From NCBI GenBank assembly GCA_964443885.1, contig CAYUES010000006.1, positions 1-37,283 of the forward strand: a stretch of 37,283 nt of DNA, in the 5' to 3' direction. Source of the DNA: OMIS01 sp964443885. Lineage in GTDB: Bacteria; Patescibacteriota; Microgenomatia; UBA1400; PJMF01. Position numbers and translations under genes: made by a program. Below, one piece after another: positions 1 through 7,473 of the stretch; position 1 is the stretch's first letter; each line of letters starts with the position of its first letter. A model generated the notes under the pieces. That model was not told where the DNA came from, did no database searches, and saw only the letters and a program-made list of their open reading frames with translations.

Positions 1-2
1 AA

Positions 3-251
3 GTAGACGTAGATTTTAAAGGAAGTGCTACAAATATGAATTTGTCAGCACAAAAAACATCTGAATCTGAGGATATTGATGTTGTAATATTTTCACTTGC
101 ATCCTTATCTTCCCAAGAAGAACAACGTGAAACCATAGCATTAGTCACTCAATTGTTTGAACTTATTTTAAGGCATGTGACTGCTGATGTACCAATGATT
201 AGAGTATTACACAAAAAATTACGTGCTGCCCAAATCTTGCAGGGTTTATAA
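3..251 (+). CDS. small hypothetical protein, possibly 5'-partial
   Basis: No recognised family. From the first ATG at 36 the product is 71 residues and ends in a basic stretch (HKKLRAAQILQGL). The reading frame stays open upstream to the window edge (VDVDFKGSATN before the ATG), so the true start may lie outside. An AAAGGA-like ribosome site at 18-23 lies 12 nt before the ATG and weakly favours 36. The sequence looks helical and acidic in its first half. It lies 12 nt before the GNAT gene on the same strand and is probably co-transcribed with it. Confidence 0.5.
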   Translation, partial: VDVDFKGSATNMNLSAQKTSESEDIDVVIFSLASLSSQEEQRETIALVTQLFELILRHVTADVPMIRVLHKKLRAAQILQGL

Positions 252-263
252 AATAGTCCTACT

Positions 264-707
264 ATGTCACACATAATTTCCAACCTCACTACAGATCAAG
301 TCACAGAAGTTGGTGAATTATTCTGGCAAGTTTTTGGCCCAAATGGTTGTGGCGAAAAGTGGACGCCAGAAACTGCACTAGCGCATGTACAAGGCAGTTT
401 ACTCGATACAGAATATTGTTTTGTGGCGATGGAAGCAGAGAAAATTATTGGTTTTGTGATTGCATTTCCACTTGCCTGCGAAGAAGGCACTGATTTATTT
501 ATTGAAAGTATTGGTGTAGTAACAACCCACCAAGGTCAGGGTGTGGGGAGTGATTTAATCAAAAAGGCGACTGAGCTTGCCAAACAAAATGGTTTAAAGG
601 GCTTTCGGTTGATGGGACATGCTAAGTATCCTTCATATAATTGGTATAATAGTTTGGGGCTCAAAGAAACTGGTTGGGTGGAGCTGGCGAAGGAGTTCGG
701 GGAATAG
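264..707 (+). CDS. GNAT-family N-acetyltransferase
   Basis: A 147-residue single-domain GNAT protein, predicted to move an acetyl group from acetyl-CoA to an amine of unknown identity. The acetyl-CoA pyrophosphate loop is visible at about residues 88-100 (V.T.HQGQGVGSDL), matching the family motif A (Q/RxxGxG/A). The C-terminal part (YPSYNWYNSLGLKETG) fits the usual motif B strand and helix. The length is typical for the family. It ends 7 nt before the cupin gene and is probably in an operon with the cupin and the SHMT-like enzyme. The substrate cannot be deduced. Confidence 0.85.
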   Translation: MSHIISNLTTDQVTEVGELFWQVFGPNGCGEKWTPETALAHVQGSLLDTEYCFVAMEAEKIIGFVIAFPLACEEGTDLFIESIGVVTTHQGQGVGSDLIKKATELAKQNGLKGFRLMGHAKYPSYNWYNSLGLKETGWVELAKEFGE

Positions 708-714
708 GTTGCAC

Positions 715-1062
715 ATGCCAAAAATTTTTGAAAAAAAAGACAAAAGCATTTCAGGTTGGAACTATTGGGGTGAGCCTGGTGAAATTGAAGTGGGGATTTC
801 CAGTGGCCGAATTCTCGCAACAGCTGATCAGGCACAAGATGTACTTCATCATCATAAGCAAGGAATAGTTTATATTCTTGTTATAGAAGGCGAAGGAACA
901 ATTGAAGTATCAAGCGAAAATATTCCTCTTAGAAAAGATCAAGTTTTACGGATAAATCCTGAAGAAAAATACCGATTTGTGGGCGCTACTCAGCCNNNNN
1001 NNNNNTCATGGATAACCTTTTGTACAGTCAAAGATCCAGGGGATAAAGTAGTTGTAGAATGA
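715..1062 (+). CDS. small cupin-domain protein (contains assembly gap)
   Basis: About 115 residues starting MPKIFEKK at the ATG at 715. A longer in-frame extension to 619 only overlaps the GNAT gene and is not credible. The middle has a cupin-like pattern: a His cluster (LHHHKQG), a glycine-rich turn (EGEGTIEV) and a PLRKDQVLRINPEE strand pair, consistent with a small metal-binding beta barrel. Ten Ns at 996-1005 interrupt the gene, so about four residues and the frame across the gap are uncertain. The C-terminus (DPGDKVVVE) looks natural and ends in TGA, the only UGA stop in the window. The function is unknown. Confidence 0.65.
   Translation: MPKIFEKKDKSISGWNYWGEPGEIEVGISSGRILATADQAQDVLHHHKQGIVYILVIEGEGTIEVSSENIPLRKDQVLRINPEEKYRFVGATQXXXXSWITFCTVKDPGDKVVVE
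996..1005. other. assembly gap (10 N)
   Basis: Ten consecutive N characters inside the cupin gene. This is a scaffolding gap, and the true length may differ from 10. Confidence 0.99.
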
Positions 1063-1087
1063 AGCAACAAAATAAGAAAGACAATGT

Positions 1088-2305
1088 ATGAATATTCAAC
1101 CATTTCTAGAAAAGATTTCTCAAGAAGAGCAGCGTAATCACGACTTCCTTCACCTGACTGCTAATGAATCCATAATGTCCGATGCCGCACGAAAATTTTT
1201 AGGTTCACATATTTCAGAGCGGTATTTTATGGGTGGGGGCGACGATCAGGGCATTGTTGATCTGGGTCCTTTGACTGCTTTGGGTTTTCCTGGAATTGCT
1301 GAGTTAGTGGAGACTGCGGAAAATGCTGCAAAACAAATGCTGGGCGCGTCGGTAGTAAATTTGAACTGTCTTTCTGGTGTGCACGCGATGATGTGTGCGA
1401 TTCTATCCACAACAGAACCTGGTGATACGGTGATGACTGTTAATCACGATCATGGTGGTCATTTTGCAACGCAAGGTATCATTGAGCGGGTAGGGCGCAA
1501 GCATATCTTTGCTTCGTATGATTTTGAAAATTTATGTTTTGATGTCAAAAAACTAGCTGAGGACTTTAAATTGGCAGGTGCTCAAGCACTGTACCTTGAC
1601 GTTTCTTACTATCTTAACCCACACAACTTGCGTGAAATTAGAACTGCACTCGGTGAAGAAGCAATTATTATTTATGATGCAAGCCATACAATGGGTTTAA
1701 TCATGGGTCAACAGTTCCAGGCTCCTCTTAAAGAGGGCGCGAATGTGATTTGTGCTAATACTCATAAAACCTTGCCAGGCCCACAAAAGGGAATGATCGC
1801 GTTTCGTGATGCGGACTTTGGTGAAAAAGCTAACGATATTATTAATAGTTGTTTATTTTCAAGTCCACATGCACATCATTTAATTGCCTTGGCAGTCACA
1901 ATTTTGGAAATGAAAGAGTTTGGGCAAGAATATGCAGTGCAGGTAATTGCCAACTCAAATGCGATGGCCGAGGAGTTAGTATCTTTAGGACATGTGGTGC
2001 GTAAAGCTAATACTGGTCGTTACTCAGAAAATCACCAAGTTCACTTGATGACTGAAAGTTTAGGAAATTCTCATGAGTTATATACTAAATTATTTGCCAA
2101 TAACATTACTTCCAACTTTGATAATCCACTGGGCAAAGGTATGTTTTTGAGAATTGGTACCCAAGAAGTGACACGGCGTGGAATGAAACAAGCAGAAATG
2201 CAACAAATTGCACAATTCATTGATCGTAGTTTTAAAGGTGAAGAGTTTAGAGATGAAGTACTCAAGTTTAATGATGGCTTTAGAAAAGTTACGTTTGGCT
2301 GGTAA
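1088..2305 (+). CDS. SHMT-like fold-type I PLP enzyme, divergent paralogue
   Basis: A 405-residue protein clearly related to serine hydroxymethyltransferase. The PLP lysine is K227 in NTHKTLPGPQKG, the cofactor Asp and His are in YDASHTMG (about 197-203), the HDHGGH loop is at about 120-125, and the substrate-carboxylate Arg is in LRIGTQEVTRRG. The signature YAEGYPG-RYYGG segment of true SHMTs is replaced by ERYFMGGGDDQG plus a longer stretch, so the usual folate and glycine pocket is altered. A canonical glyA lies at 31539 in this window, so this copy probably has another role. Threonine-aldolase-like or transaldolase chemistry, as in other SHMT-derived enzymes, is possible. It starts 25 nt after the cupin gene and probably shares its operon. 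Confidence 0.8.
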   Translation: MNIQPFLEKISQEEQRNHDFLHLTANESIMSDAARKFLGSHISERYFMGGGDDQGIVDLGPLTALGFPGIAELVETAENAAKQMLGASVVNLNCLSGVHAMMCAILSTTEPGDTVMTVNHDHGGHFATQGIIERVGRKHIFASYDFENLCFDVKKLAEDFKLAGAQALYLDVSYYLNPHNLREIRTALGEEAIIIYDASHTMGLIMGQQFQAPLKEGANVICANTHKTLPGPQKGMIAFRDADFGEKANDIINSCLFSSPHAHHLIALAVTILEMKEFGQEYAVQVIANSNAMAEELVSLGHVVRKANTGRYSENHQVHLMTESLGNSHELYTKLFANNITSNFDNPLGKGMFLRIGTQEVTRRGMKQAEMQQIAQFIDRSFKGEEFRDEVLKFNDGFRKVTFGW

Positions 2306-2361
2306 GTTGCTTTACATAGATTGGGCAAACCCCCCTTTAAACAATTGCGGGTTTCTTCAGG

Positions 2362-2367
2362 TATAAT
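2362..2367 (+). promoter_or_regulatory. -10 box of ychF (leaderless)
   Basis: A perfect TATAAT ending 9 nt before the ychF ATG, placing the predicted transcription start within about 3 nt of the start codon. There is no Shine-Dalgarno sequence. Confidence 0.65.
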
Positions 2368-2376
2368 ACTCCCCAT

Positions 2377-3516
2377 ATGTCACTTTCAATTGGTATCGTC
2401 GGTCTCCCTAATGTCGGCAAATCTACACTTTTTAACGCGCTCCTCAAAGAGCAGCAGGCGCTCGCGGCCAACTATCCGTTCGCCACGATCGAGCCCAACG
2501 TCGGTGTCGTGCCTGTGCCAGACGCCCGCCTCGAGCCGCTCGCTAAACTCGTCAATACCAACACCATCAAGCCAGCTACAGTCGAGTTTGTCGATATCGC
2601 CGGTCTCGTCAAAGGTGCTTCAAAAGGTGAAGGTTTAGGCAATCAATTCCTAGCCAACATCCGTGAAACCGCTGCCATTTGTCACGTCGTCCGTGCCTTT
2701 GAAGACGCCGACATTATTCGTGAAGGCTCGACAGATCCGCAAAGTGATCTAGAAATCATTCGCCTCGAGCTTGTCCTGGCCGATAGTGCCACAGTTGAGA
2801 AACAACATCCACCCAAGGGCGGTGTCGACAAAGCCACCAAAGAACGCTGGGACGTCGTCGTTGCGCTCAAGGAAGTCCTCGATGCAGGCCGCACGATTCG
2901 CTCAATTATCGACAATCCAAAAACGCTCAACACCGCCAATCAACCATTTGCGCTCTCCACACTCCCAGAGGAACTCGTCGCAAATGTCTGCAAAGAGCTT
3001 TCGCTGATGACTTTCAAAAAAGAGTTATTCGTGATCAACGTCAGTGAGTCACAACTAGGTGAGGGCGTTGCCAAACTCACAGAGCAATTTTCAACCCAGC
3101 TCAACTTGAATCCAGATCAAATCATCGTGATGTGCAACAAAATTGAAAGTGAACTCGCCACCCTTTCAGACGAAGACAGATCACTCTACTTGGCAGAACT
3201 TGGGCTAGAGCAGAGTGGACTTGATCGCCTGATTACCGCCGCTTACAAAACCTTGCAACTCCAAAGTTTCTTGACTGCGGGTGAACTGGAAGTCCGCGCC
3301 TGGACAATTCCGCAAAATTCGACAGCCCGCCAAGCCGCTGGGGCAATTCACACTGATTTCGAGCGCCTATTTATCTCTGCCAAAGTTGTTTCTTACGATG
3401 ATTTTATCCAACTAGGAAGTCTACGTGCCGCCAAAGATGCCGGCAAACTCCGGGTCGAAGGCCGAGACTACATCATGCAAGAAGGCGATGTGGTTGAGTT
3501 TATGATTGGGAAGTAG
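2377..3516 (+). CDS. ychF: YchF/OLA1-family ribosome-associated ATPase
   Basis: A 379-residue Obg-superfamily P-loop protein. It shows the G1 loop GLPNVGKSTLFNAL at the N-terminus, then TIEPNVGVVPVPD, DIAGLVKGASKGEGLGNQFL (G3 region), NKIE in the NKxE position that favours ATP, and the C-terminal TGS-like domain (ELEVRAWTIPQNSTARQAAGAIHTDFERLFISAKV). Length and domain order are normal for YchF. The family binds ribosomes and takes part in translation and stress responses. The start is fixed by MSLSIGIVGLPNVGKST. Its codons look GC-richer than those of the flanking genes. It has its own leaderless-type promoter and precedes the rpsF operon. Confidence 0.97.
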   Translation: MSLSIGIVGLPNVGKSTLFNALLKEQQALAANYPFATIEPNVGVVPVPDARLEPLAKLVNTNTIKPATVEFVDIAGLVKGASKGEGLGNQFLANIRETAAICHVVRAFEDADIIREGSTDPQSDLEIIRLELVLADSATVEKQHPPKGGVDKATKERWDVVVALKEVLDAGRTIRSIIDNPKTLNTANQPFALSTLPEELVANVCKELSLMTFKKELFVINVSESQLGEGVAKLTEQFSTQLNLNPDQIIVMCNKIESELATLSDEDRSLYLAELGLEQSGLDRLITAAYKTLQLQSFLTAGELEVRAWTIPQNSTARQAAGAIHTDFERLFISAKVVSYDDFIQLGSLRAAKDAGKLRVEGRDYIMQEGDVVEFMIGK

Positions 3517-3532
3517 TTTCCCAGATCTATGC

Positions 3533-3538
3533 TATAAT
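3533..3538 (+). promoter_or_regulatory. -10 box of the rpsF-ssb-rpsR operon
   Basis: TATAAT whose predicted start point (about 3545) falls exactly at the foot of the rpsF leader stem beginning at 3546. Confidence 0.65.
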
Positions 3539-3545
3539 ATCCAGA

Positions 3546-3598
3546 CTTGATCGTTCTCTGTGCAAGGGCACCGAGAAACCAATAACTCTGCGATCAAG
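3546..3598 (+). promoter_or_regulatory. S6:S18-type autoregulatory mRNA leader
   Basis: CTTGATCG (3546-3553) pairs perfectly with CGATCAAG (3591-3598). Inside, TTCTC (3554-3558) pairs with GAGAA (3573-3577), and GTGC (3560-3563) with GCAC (3568-3571) around an AAGG loop. The CCG at 3571-3573 lies at the internal bulge. This matches the published rpsF leader motif in which the S6:S18 complex recognises a bulged CCG. The Shine-Dalgarno AGGAG (3601-3605) follows 2 nt after the outer stem, so S6:S18 binding would block initiation. The fold is visible in the sequence; the regulation is inferred from the family. Confidence 0.75.
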
Positions 3599-3609
3599 AA
3601 AGGAGTCAC

Positions 3610-3969
3610 ATGCAAATTCCGTCAGATAAACGGATGAAGCAGTACGAGCTTACATATCTCGTCTCTGCACAACTCACCAGTGATGAAGTCAAAGCAATTG
3701 ACTCAGCTGTCGAGAAATTAATTACCAAGCACAAAGGTTCTGTCAAAAACCGCGAAGAATGGGGCAAACGCGATCTTGCGTACACCATCAAACATGGCGG
3801 CAAAAAACACGACCAAGCTGCATACACTCATGTAGTAGTAGAGTTCGAAACTTCAGCAGCATTTGCTTTTGAAAAAGATCTCTATCTCAACCAATCAGTA
3901 CTGCGTCACTTATTCGTGATTGCAACTGAAAATGCTAAAGCAGAGGAGAAACCTACTCAAGTAAAGTAA
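3610..3969 (+). CDS. rpsF: 30S ribosomal protein bS6
   Basis: A 119-residue S6 protein with MKQYELTYLVSAQLTSDEV, WGKRDLAYTIKHGGKK (family YPI-like core) and a C-terminal ATENAKAEEKPTQ tail. S6 binds 16S rRNA as a dimer with S18 in the platform of the 30S subunit. The start at 3610 has AGGAG 4 nt upstream; the ATG at 3634 (MKQYEL) is a possible alternative and is where most S6 proteins begin. It is the first gene of the rpsF-ssb-rpsR operon. The preceding leader probably allows feedback by the S6:S18 pair encoded here. Confidence 0.96.
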   Translation: MQIPSDKRMKQYELTYLVSAQLTSDEVKAIDSAVEKLITKHKGSVKNREEWGKRDLAYTIKHGGKKHDQAAYTHVVVEFETSAAFAFEKDLYLNQSVLRHLFVIATENAKAEEKPTQVK

Positions 3970-3990
3970 AACTGTAGTTTCCTACAGTTT
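3969..3990 (+). terminator. rpsF-ssb intergenic hairpin (weak or partial terminator)
   Basis: A perfect 9-bp stem, AAACTGTAG (3969-3977) and CTACAGTTT (3982-3990), around a TTTC loop directly at the rpsF stop. No U run follows beyond the stem, so it may be an attenuating or mRNA-processing hairpin that sets the rpsF:ssb ratio. A TATACT at 4007-4012 could restart transcription for ssb. Confidence 0.5.
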
Positions 3991-4048
3991 ATGTAATAAT
4001 GGCAGATATACTAATGAGTAAGAGACAGGAATAGCAAGAAAGGACATG

Positions 4049-4561
4049 ATGTCAGCACGATCTCTCAACAAAGTAATGTTAATTGGAAATCTCACAAGAG
4101 ATCCAAATCTTCGATACACCCCAGGTGGTACTGCTGTGTGTTCATTTGGTTTAGCGACCAACCGCACATGGACTCCATCAGAAGGTGGCGAAAAACAAGA
4201 AAAAGTCGAGTACCACAACGTAGTAGCATGGTCAAAATTGGCAGATATCTGTGGTCAACTTTTACACAAAGGTGACAAGATTTACGTCGAAGGCCGTCTG
4301 CAAAGTCGTGACTGGAAAGGTGACGATGGTCAAGATCGCAAGATCACTGAAGTCGTTATCGATAACATGATCCTGCTTCGTTCATCACAAGGTGGCGCAG
4401 CCGGTGGCAGTTACTCCAACGATTCCTACGGTGATGATGAAGGTGATGCACCAGCAGCTCCTGCAAAAGCCTCACGTGCTAAAAAATCTGCTCCTGCTCA
4501 AGAAGATATGCCAGACGATGCACAAACAGCCGACGATGTCGCTGATGATGTGCCTTTTTAG
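4049..4561 (+). CDS. ssb: single-stranded DNA-binding protein
   Basis: About 170 residues. The OB fold begins at SLNKVMLIGNLTRDPNLRYTPGG and continues with VCSFGLATNRTW, YHNVVAWSKLADICGQLLHKGDKIYVEGRLQSRDW and a TEVVIDNMILL strand. A Gly/Ala/Lys linker follows, then the acidic tip DDVADDVPF, which recruits replication and repair partners. ATGs occur at 4046 and 4049. The AAAGGA ending at 4044 fits 4049 better (4 nt spacing), so that start was chosen. The position between rpsF and rpsR is the common bacterial order. Confidence 0.96.
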   Translation: MSARSLNKVMLIGNLTRDPNLRYTPGGTAVCSFGLATNRTWTPSEGGEKQEKVEYHNVVAWSKLADICGQLLHKGDKIYVEGRLQSRDWKGDDGQDRKITEVVIDNMILLRSSQGGAAGGSYSNDSYGDDEGDAPAAPAKASRAKKSAPAQEDMPDDAQTADDVADDVPF

Positions 4562-4588
4562 TACACAATATATAAAGGATAAAAAATT

Positions 4589-4813
4589 ATGCCAATGAAA
4601 CAAATTAAGCGAAAAGCTCGCCGACCATTACGAAAACTGAACATTACGTTCTCATATAAAGATTCAAATACACTTGGACGGTACATCACCGAACAAGGAA
4701 TGATCTTGACTCGCTATGAGACCGGACTTTCTCAGAAACAACAACGTCGTTTAGCTCAAGAGATCAAACGTGCTCGTCACCTTGCGCTCTTGCCATTTAC
4801 TCAAACTCTGTAA
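4589..4813 (+). CDS. rpsR: 30S ribosomal protein bS18
   Basis: A 74-residue S18 with the diagnostic YKDSNTLGRYITEQGMILTRYETGLSQKQQRRLAQEIKRARHLALLPF. S18 partners S6 on the 30S platform. An AAAGGA at 4574-4579 lies 9 nt before the ATG. It is the last gene of the rpsF operon, and no rplI (bL9) follows although that is the frequent fourth member. Loss of bL9 has been reported in CPR lineages such as Microgenomates, but rplI could be elsewhere in this genome. Confidence 0.97.
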   Translation: MPMKQIKRKARRPLRKLNITFSYKDSNTLGRYITEQGMILTRYETGLSQKQQRRLAQEIKRARHLALLPFTQTL

Positions 4814-4873
4814 AGTTTTGAGAACTATCAATCGCTAGCTACAAGCTCTGAAAAGATAGTTGGATAAGAAAAT

Positions 4874-4904
4874 AAAAACGCCACTCCAAAAGGGTGGCGT
4901 TTTT
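4874..4904 (+). terminator. rho-independent terminator after rpsR
   Basis: Stem CGCCACTC (4879-4886) with GGGTGGCG (4892-4899), one G-U pair and a CAAAA loop, flanked by an A run upstream and TTTTT downstream. This is a strong intrinsic terminator for the rpsF operon. Confidence 0.88.
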
Positions 4905-4908
4905 GGAT

Positions 4909-4914
4909 TATAAT
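4909..4914 (+). promoter_or_regulatory. -10 box of the 4923 gene (leaderless)
   Basis: TATAAT immediately after the terminator, with an 8-nt gap to the ATG at 4923 and no Shine-Dalgarno sequence. Confidence 0.6.
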
Positions 4915-4922
4915 AAACGACA

Positions 4923-5810
4923 ATGCCAAGATATGATGTTAGCTGGATACCATTAGAGATAGCTCAAGATCAGCCAAGTGATAAACAGAGAAGGGCATTG
5001 TTGTCTCAATTACAACCTCCAAACTTTCAAGATAAACAAGAATATTTAGATGTTCCGCCAGAATCAAGACCAAGTGGTCGCGCAGACATTCCTGATAATA
5101 ATGAAGAAGCATGGGACATATTGATAGGTGAAGCAACTAAATTAATCGAGGAAGGCAAAAATCTAAAAAATATTGCAGACGCTGATTTGCGTAATAGAGC
5201 TCTAGTAGAAATGGGGAGAAAAGCAATTGAATCTGGCGGATTTACACATGGGATACCATTAGCTAATTTGGCAACTAAAGTTGAAGCTTTTTTATCGAGT
5301 GACTACTTTCACTATGCTAAAAATTCAAGTATTCTCAGATGGGTTGTCTATCTTGCAAAATTAGGAGAAATTCCAGAGAATTTTAACTCTACGCCAAAAT
5401 CTATTTTAGAAAATGGCGTATATACGAGATTTTCTTCAAAAGAATTAAATATAACCATATTATTTGCAGATCAAAGTTATAGACAACCCGGGTTTGGCCA
5501 ATCCGCTAGAACAAACGCTAATCAAATTCCCACATTAGCGTTTTCAGTTCCATTTGGAATACCAACGACAGATGTAACTGGTATTGTTTGTACGGCACAA
5601 CAATGGCCAACCGTTAAAGAATCATTTATAGATATGCTCGATTTTTATGTTCCAGTTTACAACTATGATACAGGGGCTGTTTTTAATCAACTGCCTGAAC
5701 CTCAAAAGTCTACAGCAGCCTCGATTACAGAATTATCGCCAAGAGTAGAAGTTCCTCAACAAACAGAAGGCACTTTTCGAAAGTTACTTAGACAGCTGTT
5801 TAAATTATAA
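4923..5810 (+). CDS. hypothetical protein (295 aa)
   Basis: No family recognised. There is no signal peptide or membrane segment. The N-terminus is polar and Pro/Gln-rich with a likely disordered segment (about residues 30-60). A helical region follows (AWDILIGEATKLIEEGKNLKNIADADLRNRALVEMGRKAI), then a more globular part with many aromatics (FHYAKNSSILRWVVYLAKLGE, LDFYVPVYNYDTG). The end is a short basic amphipathic tail (FRKLLRQLFKL) that could touch membrane or nucleic acid. The A/T-rich codons contrast with the next gene. It stands alone behind its own promoter, 23 nt before the Ctp protease gene. Confidence 0.75.
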   Translation: MPRYDVSWIPLEIAQDQPSDKQRRALLSQLQPPNFQDKQEYLDVPPESRPSGRADIPDNNEEAWDILIGEATKLIEEGKNLKNIADADLRNRALVEMGRKAIESGGFTHGIPLANLATKVEAFLSSDYFHYAKNSSILRWVVYLAKLGEIPENFNSTPKSILENGVYTRFSSKELNITILFADQSYRQPGFGQSARTNANQIPTLAFSVPFGIPTTDVTGIVCTAQQWPTVKESFIDMLDFYVPVYNYDTGAVFNQLPEPQKSTAASITELSPRVEVPQQTEGTFRKLLRQLFKL

Positions 5811-5833
5811 CTTTCATAGTACACTAAGATGTC

Positions 5834-7111
5834 ATGAAAGTTTCGCTGCAGTTGATCCGCACCATTGTTGTCTCAGTCCTGATCTTTATCCTAGGCTCGA
5901 TTGTCCAGTACCGTTACAACTTGGTACAGAAGATGCCGGTGAACTTTGGAGGCACCAGCCCAACAGCCAACGATACTCGTAGTTCCACCTTAGTCAAACT
6001 CCTTAATACCAGTCAACCAAGTAGCAGAGACGGCGTCGATTTTAGTGCGTTCTGGCAAGCTTGGGATGTACTCGAAGCAGAGTACAACGAACCTGAGAAG
6101 CTGGTTACCGAAAAAATGGTCGATGGGGCAATTGGTGGCATGGTTGGTTCTTTGGGTGATGCCTACACCATGTACTTACCACCAGAAGACAAGGTACGCA
6201 GTGGCCAAGACTTAGCGGGCTCATTCTTTGGCGTAGGTATTGAACTGGGGTACGTCGATGGCATTTTGGCAGTAATGGCACCGATTGATGGCAGTCCAGC
6301 TGGACAAGCCAATGTCGAAGCAGGTGACCTAATCATTCGTGTTAAAGATGAAGCCAAAGAAATTGACGAAGATAGTTCTACCTGGCCATTGAATAAAGCT
6401 GTTGATACGATTCGTGGCCCAAAAAATAGTTCGGTAGTTTTGACACTCCTTCGTCCAAACAAAGAAAAAACGCCGACAGAGCCTTTTGAAGTGGCCCTGC
6501 AGCGTCAAGAAATCATTGTTAAATCAGTTGAGTATTCATTTGTTGAGCAGGGTGGCAAACGCGTTGCGCACATCAAACTTTCTCGGTTTGGTGAACGTAC
6601 CGATGCCGAGTGGCGCGAAGCCGTGACGGCAATTCAAAAAGAAAAAGGCAATATTGCAGGAATCGTACTAGACATGCGCAATAATCCAGGTGGTTTCTTT
6701 GATGAATCAATCAAAATTTCTTCAGACTTTATTAAAAGTGGGGTAGTCGTCACCCAACATGGACGTTTCTCAAACCAAACTTTCAACTCCAATGGTAGTG
6801 GCCGCTTGGTGGGTATTCCACTGGTGGCTTTAGTCAATGGTGGTAGTGCATCAGCTTCTGAAATTGTGGCTGGTGCGTTACGTGATCAGCTTAAAACAAA
6901 ACTGGTTGGACAAAAAACATTTGGTAAAGGTACTGTTCAAGATCGCCGTGAGCTGGCGAACGGTGGTGGCATCCATGTCACGATTGCACGTTGGATGCTC
7001 CCCGGTGGCGAGTGGATTCACGATGAAGGTATTCCCGTCAGCGTTGAAGTTGAAGATAACCGCGAGACTCCAGAAGACGAGATGCTGATTAAAGCAATTG
7101 AGGTGCTGTAA
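5834..7111 (+). CDS. S41 carboxy-terminal processing protease (CtpA/Prc type)
   Basis: A 425-residue protein with an N-terminal signal anchor (about residues 7-25), an S41 N-terminal helical part, a PDZ domain (about 127-210: FGVGIELGYVDGILAVMAPIDGSPAGQANVEAGDLIIRV) and a protease core. The predicted catalytic residues, assigned by family spacing, are S340 in GGSASASEIV, K365 in FGKGTVQ and Q369. The substrate-binding strand DMRNNPGGFF is also present. Such enzymes trim or degrade extracytoplasmic proteins from their C-termini and act outside the membrane. TACACT at 5820-5825 lies 8 nt before the ATG. An HtrA gene follows two genes later, so this is an envelope-proteolysis cluster. Confidence 0.93.
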   Translation: MKVSLQLIRTIVVSVLIFILGSIVQYRYNLVQKMPVNFGGTSPTANDTRSSTLVKLLNTSQPSSRDGVDFSAFWQAWDVLEAEYNEPEKLVTEKMVDGAIGGMVGSLGDAYTMYLPPEDKVRSGQDLAGSFFGVGIELGYVDGILAVMAPIDGSPAGQANVEAGDLIIRVKDEAKEIDEDSSTWPLNKAVDTIRGPKNSSVVLTLLRPNKEKTPTEPFEVALQRQEIIVKSVEYSFVEQGGKRVAHIKLSRFGERTDAEWREAVTAIQKEKGNIAGIVLDMRNNPGGFFDESIKISSDFIKSGVVVTQHGRFSNQTFNSNGSGRLVGIPLVALVNGGSASASEIVAGALRDQLKTKLVGQKTFGKGTVQDRRELANGGGIHVTIARWMLPGGEWIHDEGIPVSVEVEDNRETPEDEMLIKAIEVL

Positions 7112-7113
7112 AT

Positions 7114-7314
7114 ATGACTCCACATGCAAAAAACAAAGAAGTTGTTGAGTCGCTCAAATGTCCTTTGTGTACTAATTCTGATTTCCAAAAAGAAGAAGGT
7201 AGAGTAGATAGTCAATGGGGTGCAACCAACCATAAAGTTGATATGTATGTTTGTAATGAGTGCGGATATGTAATGCTTTTTAGTGTTGGTCGCTCATACA
7301 TTGGAAGTTTTTAA
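7114..7314 (+). CDS. small zinc-ribbon protein
   Basis: A 66-residue protein with two Cys pairs, CPLC (C16, C19) and CNEC (C47, C50), a classic zinc ribbon. The region between is polar (GRVDSQWGATNHKVDMYV) and the C-terminus is hydrophobic and aromatic. Zinc ribbons of this size usually bind nucleic acid or protein; the partner is unknown. It starts 2 nt after the Ctp stop codon and is certainly co-transcribed with it. Confidence 0.7.
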   Translation: MTPHAKNKEVVESLKCPLCTNSDFQKEEGRVDSQWGATNHKVDMYVCNECGYVMLFSVGRSYIGSF

Positions 7315-7377
7315 TTAAGCAAATTTTAAGTTTTCTTTGGTAGGTTTATTAAAGTAAATAATTCACTGTACGATACA

Positions 7378-7383
7378 TATACT
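7378..7383 (+). promoter_or_regulatory. -10 box upstream of the HtrA gene
   Basis: TATACT in the 159-nt gap before htrA, predicting a leader of about 84 nt. The leader holds a small TTCTC/GAGAA hairpin near 7395. No CIRCE-type heat-shock operator was found. Confidence 0.4.
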
Positions 7384-7473
7384 TGTTCTGTTGATTCTCT
7401 TCGAGAAAAGCGTACAATTTTAAGTAGCACCAAACAAAATTTGCACCCAAGTTTAACTAATTTAGAACGAAAT

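Noticed and set aside
7315..7473. CIRCE heat-shock operator before htrA
   Set aside because: No TTAGCACTC-N9-GAGTGCTAA or near match was found.
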